A stretch of DNA of 64,000 nt from positions 1-64,000 of the forward strand of contig NZ_LXYI01000049.1 of the NCBI RefSeq assembly GCF_001650875.1, in the 5' to 3' direction. The DNA comes from Sulfitobacter sp. EhC04. Its GTDB lineage: Bacteria; Pseudomonadota; Alphaproteobacteria; Rhodobacterales; Rhodobacteraceae. This document shows positions 25,423 to 33,974 of this stretch, one piece after another. Each line of letters opens with the position of its first letter. Within the stretch, counting starts at the first letter, position 1. The notes below the pieces were generated by a model, which was given only the letters and a program-made list of their open reading frames with translations, was not told where the DNA came from and did no database searches. Both the position numbers and the translations under genes were made by a program.

Positions 25423-26082
25423 GTGAAAAAACTACCGGACCCCGGTGGAGGAATGGGTTTGACCGACGAAAAGACCAAGAGCGCATCAAAGCCCCGCAAG
25501 GAGCGAAAGGACAATGCCGACATGCGGCGGCGGCAGTTGCTGGACGCGGCGCGACGTTCGGTAATCCAGCATGGGCTGGCCAAGACAACCCTCGCCACCG
25601 TCGCGGCAGAGGCGGGACTGTCGCAGGGCGTAGCGGTCTTTTACTTCAAATCCAAGAACGGGCTGCTGGCCGAAACCCTGCGTGCCCAATACCAGGCCTA
25701 CGCCGACAATTGGCGTGCCGCGCTCGACAGTGCCGGTCCTGAGCCGTTCGACCGCCTGATGGCGCTGGTAGCGGCAGATTTCGCGACTGAGGTTTGTTCA
25801 CCCGAAGCGCTGTCGCTCTGGTTCGCCTTCTGGGGAGAACAGAACTTTGTCCCGCAATACGCGGAAATCTGCCGCGAGTTTGACCAGGACCGCGGTGCCG
25901 TCATCCGCGACATCTGCCGTTCGCTGATGCCCGGTGCGGAGGAGGATCACGTTGCCCGCCTGGCCCAGTGGATAGACACGCTGACGGACGGCTTCTGGCA
26001 GAACCTGCACCTGCAACCCAAACGGATGACGCCCGCCGATTGCCTCGCCTCGACCCGCGCGATGATCGCGGCGCTGCTCTGA
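25423..26082 (+). CDS. TetR/BetI-like transcriptional regulator
   Basis: A 219-aa regulator from GTG 25423; an ATG at 25453 with GGAGG almost touching it is an alternative (209 aa). The N-terminal HTH is RRRQLLDAARRSVIQHG, then TTLATVAAEAGLSQGVAVFYFKSKNGLL, close to BetI of choline/betaine control. The C-terminal half is the ligand-binding domain. It is divergent from the FAD operon with a palindrome between them, and identical palindromes occur at two other cluster promoters. It is therefore the probable repressor of the whole set. Confidence 0.9.
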   Translation: MKKLPDPGGGMGLTDEKTKSASKPRKERKDNADMRRRQLLDAARRSVIQHGLAKTTLATVAAEAGLSQGVAVFYFKSKNGLLAETLRAQYQAYADNWRAALDSAGPEPFDRLMALVAADFATEVCSPEALSLWFAFWGEQNFVPQYAEICREFDQDRGAVIRDICRSLMPGAEEDHVARLAQWIDTLTDGFWQNLHLQPKRMTPADCLASTRAMIAALL

Positions 26083-26098
26083 CGATATTGTCGCCCGG

Positions 26099-26115
26099 CG
26101 TTGTCACGTTAACTC
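26099..26115. repeat. IS6-type end remnant
   Basis: CGTTGTCACGTTAACTCG-like sequence just after the TetR gene matches the inner-to-outer tip of the right end of the IS6 element at 30956-31773 (GTTGTCACGTTAACTCG). It directly borders the IS5 element, so it is a footprint of an earlier IS6 copy. Confidence 0.6.
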
Positions 26116-26120
26116 GTGAA

Positions 26121-27172
26121 GGGCTTTATTGCACAAATCGGGGCCTGAGCGCGCATTCCCTTTCCCCGGACAGACTTATCCTACGGGCTCTGTGACGGGT
26201 ATGCCAAGGGCGGTGTAGCGGTTGAGCACCGCGATCCGGATCTGGAGCTCAGCAACCTGTCGGTCGAAGTCTCGGGCCATGAGGCCTTGGCCAAGGAGTT
26301 TGACGCAGTTCAACTTCCTCTCTGCGTGGCTTCGGCGGTGATACCCGGTCAACTTTCGCCACAAGGCACGTCCGAGATATTTACAGGCCCTCACAGCTTC
26401 GTTTCGCGCGATAGCACCCGCCGTGGTTTGCTTCCAAAGTTGGGCATTCTTGCGCGGCGGGATGACGGCAGCGGCACCTCGAGCGGCAATCACATTGTGA
26501 CATCTGCGCGTGTAATAGGCCCTGACAGCGGTGACCGTGGCAATCTCTTGGTCGGGCGGGATCTGTTCCAGCAGGTCGGGCAACATAGGGGCGTCGCCGA
26601 CGTTGCTTGTCGTGACGCCGATCGCGCGGATCTCCAGTGTTTCCTCGTCCATACCGAGATGCAGCTTGCGCCAAAGGCGCTTCTTTGACCCGCCATGCTT
26701 GCGGGCATTCCACTCTCCCTCGCCCTCGGCTTTGATCCCGGTCGCGTCGATCAGCAGGTGCAAAGGACCCGTTCCTCCGCGGTAAGGGATGGCGACGCTC
26801 AGGGTCTTCTGGCGGCAACACAGGGTGCTGAAGTCCGGCACTTTCCAGTCAAGCCCTGCCAACCGCAACAAGCTTTCGACGAACCCGGTCGTCTGGCGAA
26901 GGGGCTTGCCGAACAACACCGTCATCGTGAGACAAACTTGGACTGCCGCATCGCTGAACTCGCGCTGACGACCGCGTTTGCCGGTCACTGGCGCATGCCA
27001 ATCCATCTCGGCATCAAACCAGATCGATAGCGAACCGCGCTGCTGCAGCGCCGTGTTGTACGAAGGCCAGTTCCTAGTCTTGTACGTCGTAGGGGACCAA
27101 CTGCTCATGCAAGCCAGCTACCACGCTGGATTCAAACAGGGAATCCCTCACCCCATTTGTGCAACAAAGCCC
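26121..27172 (-). mobile_element. IS5-family insertion sequence (IS903-like ends)
   Basis: Terminal inverted repeats GGGCTTTATTGCACAAAT (26121-26138) and ATTTGTGCAACAAAGCCC (27155-27172) match in 17 of 18 bases and enclose a single transposase gene. The length (1052 bp) fits IS5-family elements. The flanking 9-mers do not match, so there is no target duplication and the element has been rearranged after insertion. Partial copies of its two ends lie at 30930-30955 and 32824-32955. Confidence 0.88.
26176..27108 (-). CDS. IS5-family transposase, probably catalytically dead
   Basis: A full-length 310-aa DDE transposase. The first Asp lies in LLIDATGIK, and the Glu region is YHRRSHAERKLNCVKLLGQG. 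Where relatives have the second Asp in a DGAYDTRRCH motif, this one reads VRAYYTRRCH, so both Asp residues are replaced. The protein is otherwise intact, so the element probably cannot move without help. I base the expected motif on general knowledge of the family. Confidence 0.85.
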   Translation of the reverse strand: MSSWSPTTYKTRNWPSYNTALQQRGSLSIWFDAEMDWHAPVTGKRGRQREFSDAAVQVCLTMTVLFGKPLRQTTGFVESLLRLAGLDWKVPDFSTLCCRQKTLSVAIPYRGGTGPLHLLIDATGIKAEGEGEWNARKHGGSKKRLWRKLHLGMDEETLEIRAIGVTTSNVGDAPMLPDLLEQIPPDQEIATVTAVRAYYTRRCHNVIAARGAAAVIPPRKNAQLWKQTTAGAIARNEAVRACKYLGRALWRKLTGYHRRSHAERKLNCVKLLGQGLMARDFDRQVAELQIRIAVLNRYTALGIPVTEPVG

Positions 27173-27257
27173 TGTCAAGCGGGAAAAGGTGCGGTAGTGC
27201 TGCGGTCTCAATTGAGAATGAAGAATGACCTTCCGGAGAAAGTGGCTTCAACCAAAT

Positions 27258-30200
27258 CTAGAACAGGAAATTATCCACTCCCAAATCGCTAATGTTGACA
27301 TTTATTAATTCGATCGAGCTATCCGACCCAGTGTCGATGACAACATTCCAACGAACCTGATTTGCAGCAGCAATAACCTGTGTCCAATTTTGGAAAAGAT
27401 CGACATTCGAAAAATCGATCCTTTCCTGATAGTTGCTCGCATCAAAATCAGCTATTCTATCATGTCCGTGTCCACCTCTAAATATGAAGCGATCACCATT
27501 AAAGCCTCCGAATAATAAATCGTCACCTTCGCCACCTTCGATGGTATCAAACCCGGCACCTGCGTATACTGTATCTGTACCGCTCCCACCATGAATTAAG
27601 TCATTACCTTGACCGCCGAAAACTCTATCGTTCCCATGCCCGCCCCAGATGTGGTCATCGCCATTTTCACCAAAGAGCCCATCGTTATCCAGGCCACCAA
27701 CTATGTCATCGGCGCCAGTGCCCCCAAAAACTCGATCAAGCCCAGCACCCCCAATTAGAAGATCATTACCACCGCCACCGTATAGGTTATCCGCCTGGTT
27801 ACCACCGTCGATAACGTCGTCACCCTCTCCGCCATCAAGGTGATCGAACCCAGCATCGCCAAAAATTGTATCACTGCCTCCTTCACCAAATACTCCATCG
27901 ACGGAAAATCCGAAGTTTGAACCTGCGCTGATCCAGTCATTGCCTTCGCCACCATAAACACGATCAGCGGAAGCTCCGGCCCAAATTGAGTCACTTCCGG
28001 TTCCACCGAAAATTTGATCAAACCCGAACCAACCTAGTAGCACATCATTGCCATGACCTCCGGTCAATGAATCCGCTCCTCCACCACCATCAATCGTATC
28101 CGAACCATTTCCACCATTAACCGTGTCGAATCCATTGCCTCCAAACAGTAGATCGCCCCCTCGACCGCCATTTACTAGATCATTTCCTTGAGCGGCTGAG
28201 ATCTGATCTGCTCCATCACCGCCATGAATCGTGTCGCGCCCCCAGCCCCCGAAAATGCGATTATCGTGGTCATCACCATTAATAACTTCAGAGGTGGCAG
28301 TTCCTCGAATGCCACCTGGCGAAGTATCCATATAACTCAAAGGCATGTTAACCCTTGACGGCGGAGTTGGAGCTGCATCCAGGAAGATGGTTGGCGCTAT
28401 TGTTTGCGGCTCAGGTGGCATTTCACCCGGGACATCCTCGAATACTGGAGGGCTGATTGGAGTATCGCTCGGATTTCCAAAGAAGATGAAGTTCTCCACT
28501 GTCAAATTGCTTGAGTTTAGGGCGTTTCCATCCCTAGTGCGAATTTCAAAGGTCTCGGCTCCAAATTCTAAGGTCGCACCCCAACTCCTAGAAATGATTT
28601 GTACTCCGGCAAGGCCACTTAAGAATTCAAAATTAGAAAGGTCGATTACATCGATACCTAACTCGAAGTCTGAAATAACATCAACGGAGCTGTCATGATC
28701 AAATCGAAAGGTGTCGATCCCATCACCCCCCTCAAGTGTGTCTTCGCCAGCGCCATCAACTAGAAGGTCATCACCATCCCCTCCAACAATGGAATCATGA
28801 CCGATATCACCCCGTAAGACATCATTACCTTGAAATCCAAAGAGACTGTCGTTTCCGCCACTTCCATAGATTGTATCATCTCCACCCCAACCAGACAGAA
28901 AGTCATTGCCACGACCGCCGTCAACAAAGTCCGAATGCGCTCCTGCAACGATATGGTCGTTTCCATCGCCGCCAAAAATTGTATCCTCGCCCCTTCCCGT
29001 TCGGATTGTGTCATCACCATCTAAACCATGAATCACTTGCGAGCCATGGTCCTCAATAATTCTATCTGATCGATTGGATCCAGTTATAGTGCCAGCCGTT
29101 GGAATTTGATAGACCAATTCAATAACTTCATATGGGTTAAGTGTGAAGTTAAACACACCGAATGGATTCCCATTTAAAACGTCCAATTGTGTTATTTGGG
29201 CCTGCGCGTCATGTTCGTTGAAATAATATACTTCACCATTGATGATTGTTGAGTTTGGTGCAGTCCACCCCTGCTCCATAGGATTCCAATGCCGTCCATC
29301 TGCGGTGGCCGGATCATAACCTACCAACGTTGCAGACGACAGCGAAGCGCCATGCCCGAAATTACCGAGGCTAAACGAAACGTCTTCAATATTCTCGGAC
29401 CTTGATGTGACATAAACTACAAATGTACTATCGTCTGAATAGACGTACGATTGGACAGAGGAGTTTTCTCCACTGAATCCAGTGGCCAATGCCTCCATGC
29501 CAACTAGTCGGGATGACATCATATCAAAAATCGCCCCGCCAACTGTATTCACCACGATATCGGTTTCCGGGTCCACGATGGTCACATTTGAACCGGCCAA
29601 GTCGTTTGTTGTATTATGCCGTGGAGGCCAAACATATGCTGTGTCAACGCCCAACTCTATCATAAACTGGAATTGTGCGATAAGCGCGGATGCGGCCCGC
29701 ATTCCCAGATTATAGAGGTTTCCGTTGTTTATATTCCATTCCGTAATATTTAGACTTAGTTCATGATTAAAATGGCTCTGCCAGATGGAATAATCGAGCC
29801 CAATCATATTGTCAGCGTCTGATAGATCCCCCAAGTACTGGTTGCTCTGTCGGAAGTAGTAGTGTTCCACAGCCCCGTCTATGAGTAATTGTGCTTCTGG
29901 AGAGAGTGCATCCAAGATAGCTTCATTTGCCATTATTGTGCGAGTGATCCAACCCTCGTCAATATTACGAAAGTCGGATGCAATTCCGCCTGCGTATCCC
30001 ATCTGAACCCAAATATCGATATTGGTGTTTGCCTCTTGTAAAGCATCACCAATAGCAATCGTCGCTTCATTTGCAATTTCGCCATAAGCGGTTTCTCCTT
30101 GCTCCTGCCAGTACTCATTGCCTATCTCAAATGCCAATATATTATCGCCATAATCTGCCAGGAGTAGTCGTGTAAATTCACGCAACTCATCCTCTCCAGG

Positions 30201-30527
30201 ATATCCAGCAAAAGTTGGAATGACTACAACTACTTCGTGGCCATTCTCCTGCGCCCAGTTCATGTAATTGATTAAGTGGGCCGGTAGCGCTCCTTCAATG
30301 ACCATCCCATCAACATATCGCTCGTCTGGTTCACCAGCTGGGTACCGAATAGATGTTACACCGAGCTCACCAATAGCTTCGGCATACTCACTATCTGGAA
30401 TTCCTGACGGTGCATGGAGGGTTCCAATCAGATTTCCACCGAAATGATCTTGACTGACAGTTTCACCAGTTTGGACAATTGTTTCTAAGGTAAGACTTCT
30501 CATTGATGGCACTCCGTTGATTGCCAT
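27258..30527 (-). CDS. RTX protein with glycoside-hydrolase-like N-terminal domain
   Basis: A 1089-aa protein. Residues ~1-490 look like a clan GH-A TIM-barrel glycosidase of the arabinofuranosidase type, with acid/base candidate E138 in EIGNEYW and nucleophile candidate E263 in NITEWN, plus a C-terminal beta domain. Two blocks of Ca-binding GGxGxDxLx nonapeptides follow (~495-640 and ~775-1040), and the protein ends GVDNFLF, as in type I secreted proteins. There is no N-terminal signal peptide. A start at 30503 behind GGAG is as likely as 30527. Base composition is visibly more AT-rich than the flanks, and IS5 ends lie on both sides, so transfer is likely. No T1SS genes are nearby. Confidence 0.85.
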   Translation of the reverse strand: MAINGVPSMRSLTLETIVQTGETVSQDHFGGNLIGTLHAPSGIPDSEYAEAIGELGVTSIRYPAGEPDERYVDGMVIEGALPAHLINYMNWAQENGHEVVVVIPTFAGYPGEDELREFTRLLLADYGDNILAFEIGNEYWQEQGETAYGEIANEATIAIGDALQEANTNIDIWVQMGYAGGIASDFRNIDEGWITRTIMANEAILDALSPEAQLLIDGAVEHYYFRQSNQYLGDLSDADNMIGLDYSIWQSHFNHELSLNITEWNINNGNLYNLGMRAASALIAQFQFMIELGVDTAYVWPPRHNTTNDLAGSNVTIVDPETDIVVNTVGGAIFDMMSSRLVGMEALATGFSGENSSVQSYVYSDDSTFVVYVTSRSENIEDVSFSLGNFGHGASLSSATLVGYDPATADGRHWNPMEQGWTAPNSTIINGEVYYFNEHDAQAQITQLDVLNGNPFGVFNFTLNPYEVIELVYQIPTAGTITGSNRSDRIIEDHGSQVIHGLDGDDTIRTGRGEDTIFGGDGNDHIVAGAHSDFVDGGRGNDFLSGWGGDDTIYGSGGNDSLFGFQGNDVLRGDIGHDSIVGGDGDDLLVDGAGEDTLEGGDGIDTFRFDHDSSVDVISDFELGIDVIDLSNFEFLSGLAGVQIISRSWGATLEFGAETFEIRTRDGNALNSSNLTVENFIFFGNPSDTPISPPVFEDVPGEMPPEPQTIAPTIFLDAAPTPPSRVNMPLSYMDTSPGGIRGTATSEVINGDDHDNRIFGGWGRDTIHGGDGADQISAAQGNDLVNGGRGGDLLFGGNGFDTVNGGNGSDTIDGGGGADSLTGGHGNDVLLGWFGFDQIFGGTGSDSIWAGASADRVYGGEGNDWISAGSNFGFSVDGVFGEGGSDTIFGDAGFDHLDGGEGDDVIDGGNQADNLYGGGGNDLLIGGAGLDRVFGGTGADDIVGGLDNDGLFGENGDDHIWGGHGNDRVFGGQGNDLIHGGSGTDTVYAGAGFDTIEGGEGDDLLFGGFNGDRFIFRGGHGHDRIADFDASNYQERIDFSNVDLFQNWTQVIAAANQVRWNVVIDTGSDSSIELINVNISDLGVDNFLF

Positions 30528-30929
30528 TCTTGATCAGCCACGTTCTAAATTCTTGCAATTATATCGGCTATACATTTTTCCACGACTTAACCGCACTAAA
30601 ACTCCCGTTTCAATTTATCGTTATAAAAGCGCCCTACAATAGACATATTATGGATTTCATTTAGGAATTTCGGGTATTCTCTTCAGTTGTCATTAGCAAT
30701 TTTGTCTTAGTTGTGATCTGACATTCAAATTTTTAGATATCTGTATGAATTTTTCCGACCCAATTTACGGTCCGGAGTTCTCAAGACTTTTTCAACGGGA
30801 TTTCATAGACGTGCCGAGTTGGTAGCAGTTCGGCAAAAATTGAACGACTACTGACTGGTTCCGGTGGAGTCGGCGATGTGACTATCTAAGTATTGAATTA
30901 CGATGTCTGCGGCGATGGCCCAGTTGGTG
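30528..30929. other. AT-rich region upstream of the RTX gene
   Basis: About 400 bp of AT-rich non-coding sequence, presumably the promoter and leader of the RTX gene. At its left-to-right end the minus strand reads a short tail TNWAIAADIVIQYLDSHI ending in a stop at about 30848. This may be the 3' stub of an unidentified gene cut by the IS. Confidence 0.35.
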
Positions 30930-30955
30930 GGGATTTGTTGCACAAATGGGGTGAG
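30930..30955. repeat. Right-end remnant of the IS5 element
   Basis: GGATTTGTTGCACAAATG followed by GGGTGAGG copies, in inverse orientation, the right tip of the IS5 element at 27145-27172. It abuts the IS6 element at 30956, so the RTX gene is bracketed by pieces of the same IS. Confidence 0.75.
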
Positions 30956-31773
30956 GGTTGTTGTCACGTTAACGGGCCTGAGGTTTCTGGTGCATTGATC
31001 TGGGCGTAGGCGGTGTCGATGCAGGCATTGAATATCAGCTACAAGCGCCACCGGTTTCCGCCCCAGATCATTGCTCAAGTTGTCTGGCTCTACGCCCGGT
31101 TCAACTTGAGCCTGCGCGAGGTCGAGGATCTGATGCTGGAACGTGGCGTGGACGTCTCGTTCGAGACGTTCCGGCGCTGGACTTTCAAGTTCGGCCCGCT
31201 GATCGCCCACGTTCTACGGCGACGGCAGCCGCGCCCCGACGATGTCTGGCATCTGGACGAAGTCGTCGTGAAGATCGCGAGCCAGTCATACTGGCTCTGG
31301 CGCTCCGTCGACCAACACGGTGTCGTTCTTGAGGAAGTCCTTCAACCGAGGCGAGACAAGCGCGCCGCAAAGCAGCTTTTGATCAAGCTGATGAAACGTT
31401 GGAGCTCCCTGCCCAAAAGGATCATTACGGACAAATTGCGATCCTATGGTGCCGCAAAACGCGAGGTCGCGCCCGGCCTTGATCATTGGTCCCACAAGGG
31501 GCTCAATAACCGTGCAGAACACAGCCATCTCCCTTTTCGAAAACGAGAGCGGGTGATGCAGGGTTTCCAATCGCCGGGTAGTTTACAACGCTTCGTCTCG
31601 ATACAATCTGCAACCCGTAATTTCTTCTCCGTACCAGCCCACCGTCGTTCCGCTCTCACCAACCGCTACCATCGGCTAGAAGCATTCGAGGCGTGGAAAT
31701 CTGCGGCAAACGTCGCTTAATCAACGATCGGCATGCCAACTTGCAAACTCGGCGAGTTAACGTGACAACACCC
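30956..31773 (+). mobile_element. IS6-family insertion sequence
   Basis: Ends GG-T-TGTTGTCACGTTAAC (30956-30973) and GTTAACGTGACAACACCC (31756-31773) are inverted repeats with one mismatch. The 818-bp length is typical of IS6/IS26. Flanking bases GGGTGAGG (30949-30956) and CCTCACCC (31774-31781) are inverted, not direct, copies. Confidence 0.88.
31013..31720 (+). CDS. IS6-family transposase
   Basis: A 235-aa DDE transposase (GTG start at 31013 or ATG at 31019). It has the usual IS6 N-terminus YKRHRFPPQIIAQVVWLYARFNLSLREVE. The catalytic triad is in HLDEVVVKI, IITDKLRSYG and NNRAEHSHLPFRKRERVMQGF, and all appear intact. It drives replicative cointegrate-type transposition and probably shaped the mosaic around it. 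Confidence 0.92.
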   Translation: MSMQALNISYKRHRFPPQIIAQVVWLYARFNLSLREVEDLMLERGVDVSFETFRRWTFKFGPLIAHVLRRRQPRPDDVWHLDEVVVKIASQSYWLWRSVDQHGVVLEEVLQPRRDKRAAKQLLIKLMKRWSSLPKRIITDKLRSYGAAKREVAPGLDHWSHKGLNNRAEHSHLPFRKRERVMQGFQSPGSLQRFVSIQSATRNFFSVPAHRRSALTNRYHRLEAFEAWKSAANVA

Positions 31774-31781
31774 CCTCACCC

Positions 31782-32174
31782 TTTATCGCCGGACTGCGCA
31801 TTGACGGACTGGCCGCACCCTGGGTGCTGGTCGGCCCCATGAACCGCGCTGCGTTTGACGCCTATATCGAGACACAACTGGCCCCGACATTACAACCCGG
31901 CGACGTCGTGATCGCCTATAACCTGTCGTCTCACAAATCCGCATACGCCCAGAACGTGCTGAAGGCGCAAGGCAATTGGATGCTGTTTCTTCCGCCCTAC
32001 AGCCCGGACCTCAATCCGATTGAAATGGCCTATTCCAAGCTCAAAGCACACCTACGACGGCTCAAAGCACGCACCTTCGACGCATTGTTTCAGTCTGTCG
32101 CGCAAACCTGTGAACTGTTCCCACCAGAAGAATGTCGGAACATCTTCATAGCTGCCCGATATGTTGCAGATTAA
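31782..32174 (+). pseudogene. IS630-family transposase, 3' fragment
   Basis: The frame begins right at the IS6 border and reads FIAGLRIDGLAAPWVLVGPMN through FLPPYSPDLNPIEMAYSKLKAHLR, the C-terminal half of an IS630 transposase. The 5' half is missing. The usual second catalytic Asp (D-N-L-x-S-H-K) is replaced: the text reads AYNLSSHK. It is a dead remnant. Confidence 0.85.
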
Positions 32175-32271
32175 ATGGATGATGCTCTAGATATGCAGTT
32201 TCTAGCCAATAAATTTACTGAAAATTTACTAAAACCGTGATCACTTCAGAAACCTCCTAAGGAGTACAACC

Positions 32272-32811
32272 ATGATCCATCAAAAACCCCAGACTTTTGG
32301 CAGCTTTGAAAATTACTACCGAGAAGAAATGCTCAACAAGTTGTCGAAAGCGCTTACGGAATTGCGAGGCTGCCTCAGTGTAAAGGCCAGGAAACATGTT
32401 AGAGAATCGCTAGTTAGAATTGAAGATATTCTTTCCATCTCATCGTCAACCCAACCGACTGATCGGCAAGAATACCCAATCAAGTACCGTTCAACGGATA
32501 CCGATCCAGAACTGACGTCTTATTTTGAAATATGGAAAGCACTATTATACTTCCTTAATGAAGTGAATATGAACGGTTTTAGGTATGCCGATGAATCAAT
32601 AGAGATAATCAGAATATATCAACTCTTTGACTTGATGAGCATAAGCATTGCCACAGCTAGGCCAGAACGCTTAGAGGATTCAATCGTTCTTATGGAGTGG
32701 AGCATTCTAGCGAGAGATCATGGATATAAGCATTCGCTATTGGAAACAGCGAGCTTGAAGTCGTTAAATTATTGGAAAGGCTTTGTTGCAGAACAGCGGT
32801 TGGAAATGTGA
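32272..32811 (+). CDS. Hypothetical protein, 179 aa
   Basis: A well-formed gene with AAGGAG 8 bp before the ATG and AT-richer composition than the metabolic neighbours. The product is soluble and predominantly helical and charged, with no signal or membrane segment. I do not recognise a family. It lies between an IS630 fragment and an IS5 remnant and was probably carried in with the mobile DNA. It could be a regulator or a passenger gene. Confidence 0.6.
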   Translation: MIHQKPQTFGSFENYYREEMLNKLSKALTELRGCLSVKARKHVRESLVRIEDILSISSSTQPTDRQEYPIKYRSTDTDPELTSYFEIWKALLYFLNEVNMNGFRYADESIEIIRIYQLFDLMSISIATARPERLEDSIVLMEWSILARDHGYKHSLLETASLKSLNYWKGFVAEQRLEM

Positions 32812-32823
32812 TGGCCCTTGCCC

Positions 32824-32955
32824 GGTTTTGTTGCACAAATCGGGGCCTGAGCGCGCTTTCCCTTTCCCCGGACAGACTTATCCTACGGGCTCTGTGACGG
32901 GTATGCCAAGGGCGGTGTAGCGGTTGAGCACCGCGATCCGGATCTGAAGCTCAGC
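32824..32955. repeat. Left-end remnant of the IS5 element
   Basis: 132 bp nearly identical to 26122-26252 (inverted-repeat tip, transposase stop region and first codons read backwards). It is cut off exactly where an IS6 end begins at 32956. Confidence 0.85.
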
Positions 32956-33143
32956 GGGTGTTGTCACGTTAACGGGCCTGAGGTTGCCGTTGCATTGATC
33001 TGGGCGTAAGCGGTGTCGATGCAGGCATTGAAAATCAGCTACAAGCGCCACCGGTTTTCACCTCAGATCATTGCTCATGTTGTCTGGCTCTACGCCCGGT
33101 TCAACTTGAGCCTGCGCGAGGTCGAGGAGCTGATGCTGGAACG
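32956..33143 (+). mobile_element. Truncated IS6 copy
   Basis: It begins with the IS6 end GGGTGTTGTCACGTTAAC and includes the first ~45 codons of a transposase nearly identical to the one at 31013. It then stops at the left end of another IS6-family element. It preserves the canonical left tip of this IS. Confidence 0.85.
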
Positions 33144-33974
33144 GGTATTGTCGCAAAGTTTAGGATTTGGGTTGCATTGCCGAGCGTGATGATCCAGACC
33201 CCACTCTTTCCCGATATCAGGTTAGGATGGACGAGTTGATCAATTTCAAAGGCGCACAGTACCCGAAATCGGTGATCCTGTACGCCGTTTATTTCTACGT
33301 TCGCTTTCCCGTTTCGTATCGCGACCTTGAGGAGGCCATGGCCGAACGTGGCTTCGATCTCGATCATGCAACACTCAATCGCTGGGTCGGGAGATATGCG
33401 AGCGCAATTGCCGAACAGGCACATCATCGAAAGGCCTCAAAGGGGCGTTCGTGGCGGATGGACGAAACTTATGTGAAGGTCAAAGGCCAGTGGACTTATC
33501 TGTACCGTGCGATCGACAAGGACGGCAAAACCCTAGATTTCATGCTGTCGGAGCGCCGCGACGAAGCTGCGGCAACTGCGTTCTTCGTGAAAGCCGTCGG
33601 CAATAACGGCTGGCCAGACAAGGTCGTGATCGACAAAAGTGGATCGAATACAGCTGGTCTGTTCAACATGAATTGTCTGCTCGTCATGTGCGGCTGGTGT
33701 TGGTTGATCACCGTCCGGCGAAAGAAATATCTGAACAATATTATTGAGCACGACCACCGCTTCATCAAGAAGCTCACCCGCCCAATGCAAACCTTCAATT
33801 CGATCAACTCAGCTTCCGCAACGCTCGCCGGGATTGAAGTCGCGCATATGATCCGGAAAGGTCAATTTCGCCAGGCAGGCCAATCCGGATTCGCGCAATT
33901 CGCCGCATTCGCTGGATAAGTGTGTCCAACGGCGGGGCTAACTTCGGATCAGCGAAAGCTTTGCGACACTGCAG
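33143..33974 (+). mobile_element. Second IS6-family element, different subtype
   Basis: The left end reads GGGTATTGTCGCAAAG and the right end CTTTGCGACACTGC, sharing TGTCGCAAAG in inverted orientation. It encloses one transposase gene and inserted into the truncated IS6 copy to its left. The exact right edge is uncertain by a few bases. Confidence 0.75.
33227..33919 (+). CDS. IS6-family transposase
   Basis: About 230 aa from the ATG at 33227 (a longer frame starts at 33167). DDE residues are seen in RMDETYVKVKGQWTYLYRAID, VVIDKSGSN and NNIIEHDHRFIKKLTRPM. It is distantly related to the transposase at 31013, so two IS6 lineages coexist here. Confidence 0.88.
   Translation: MDELINFKGAQYPKSVILYAVYFYVRFPVSYRDLEEAMAERGFDLDHATLNRWVGRYASAIAEQAHHRKASKGRSWRMDETYVKVKGQWTYLYRAIDKDGKTLDFMLSERRDEAAATAFFVKAVGNNGWPDKVVIDKSGSNTAGLFNMNCLLVMCGWCWLITVRRKKYLNNIIEHDHRFIKKLTRPMQTFNSINSASATLAGIEVAHMIRKGQFRQAGQSGFAQFAAFAG

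Noticed and set aside
25317-25598. N-terminal extension of FAD oxidoreductase 2
   Set aside because: The extension crosses the operator palindrome and the TetR start region, and the FAD motif begins right after the Met at 25316.
27480-29040. Tandem repeats resembling a CRISPR or satellite array
   Set aside because: They are codon-level repeats of the RTX Ca-binding nonapeptide in a coding frame, without regular identical DNA units or spacers.
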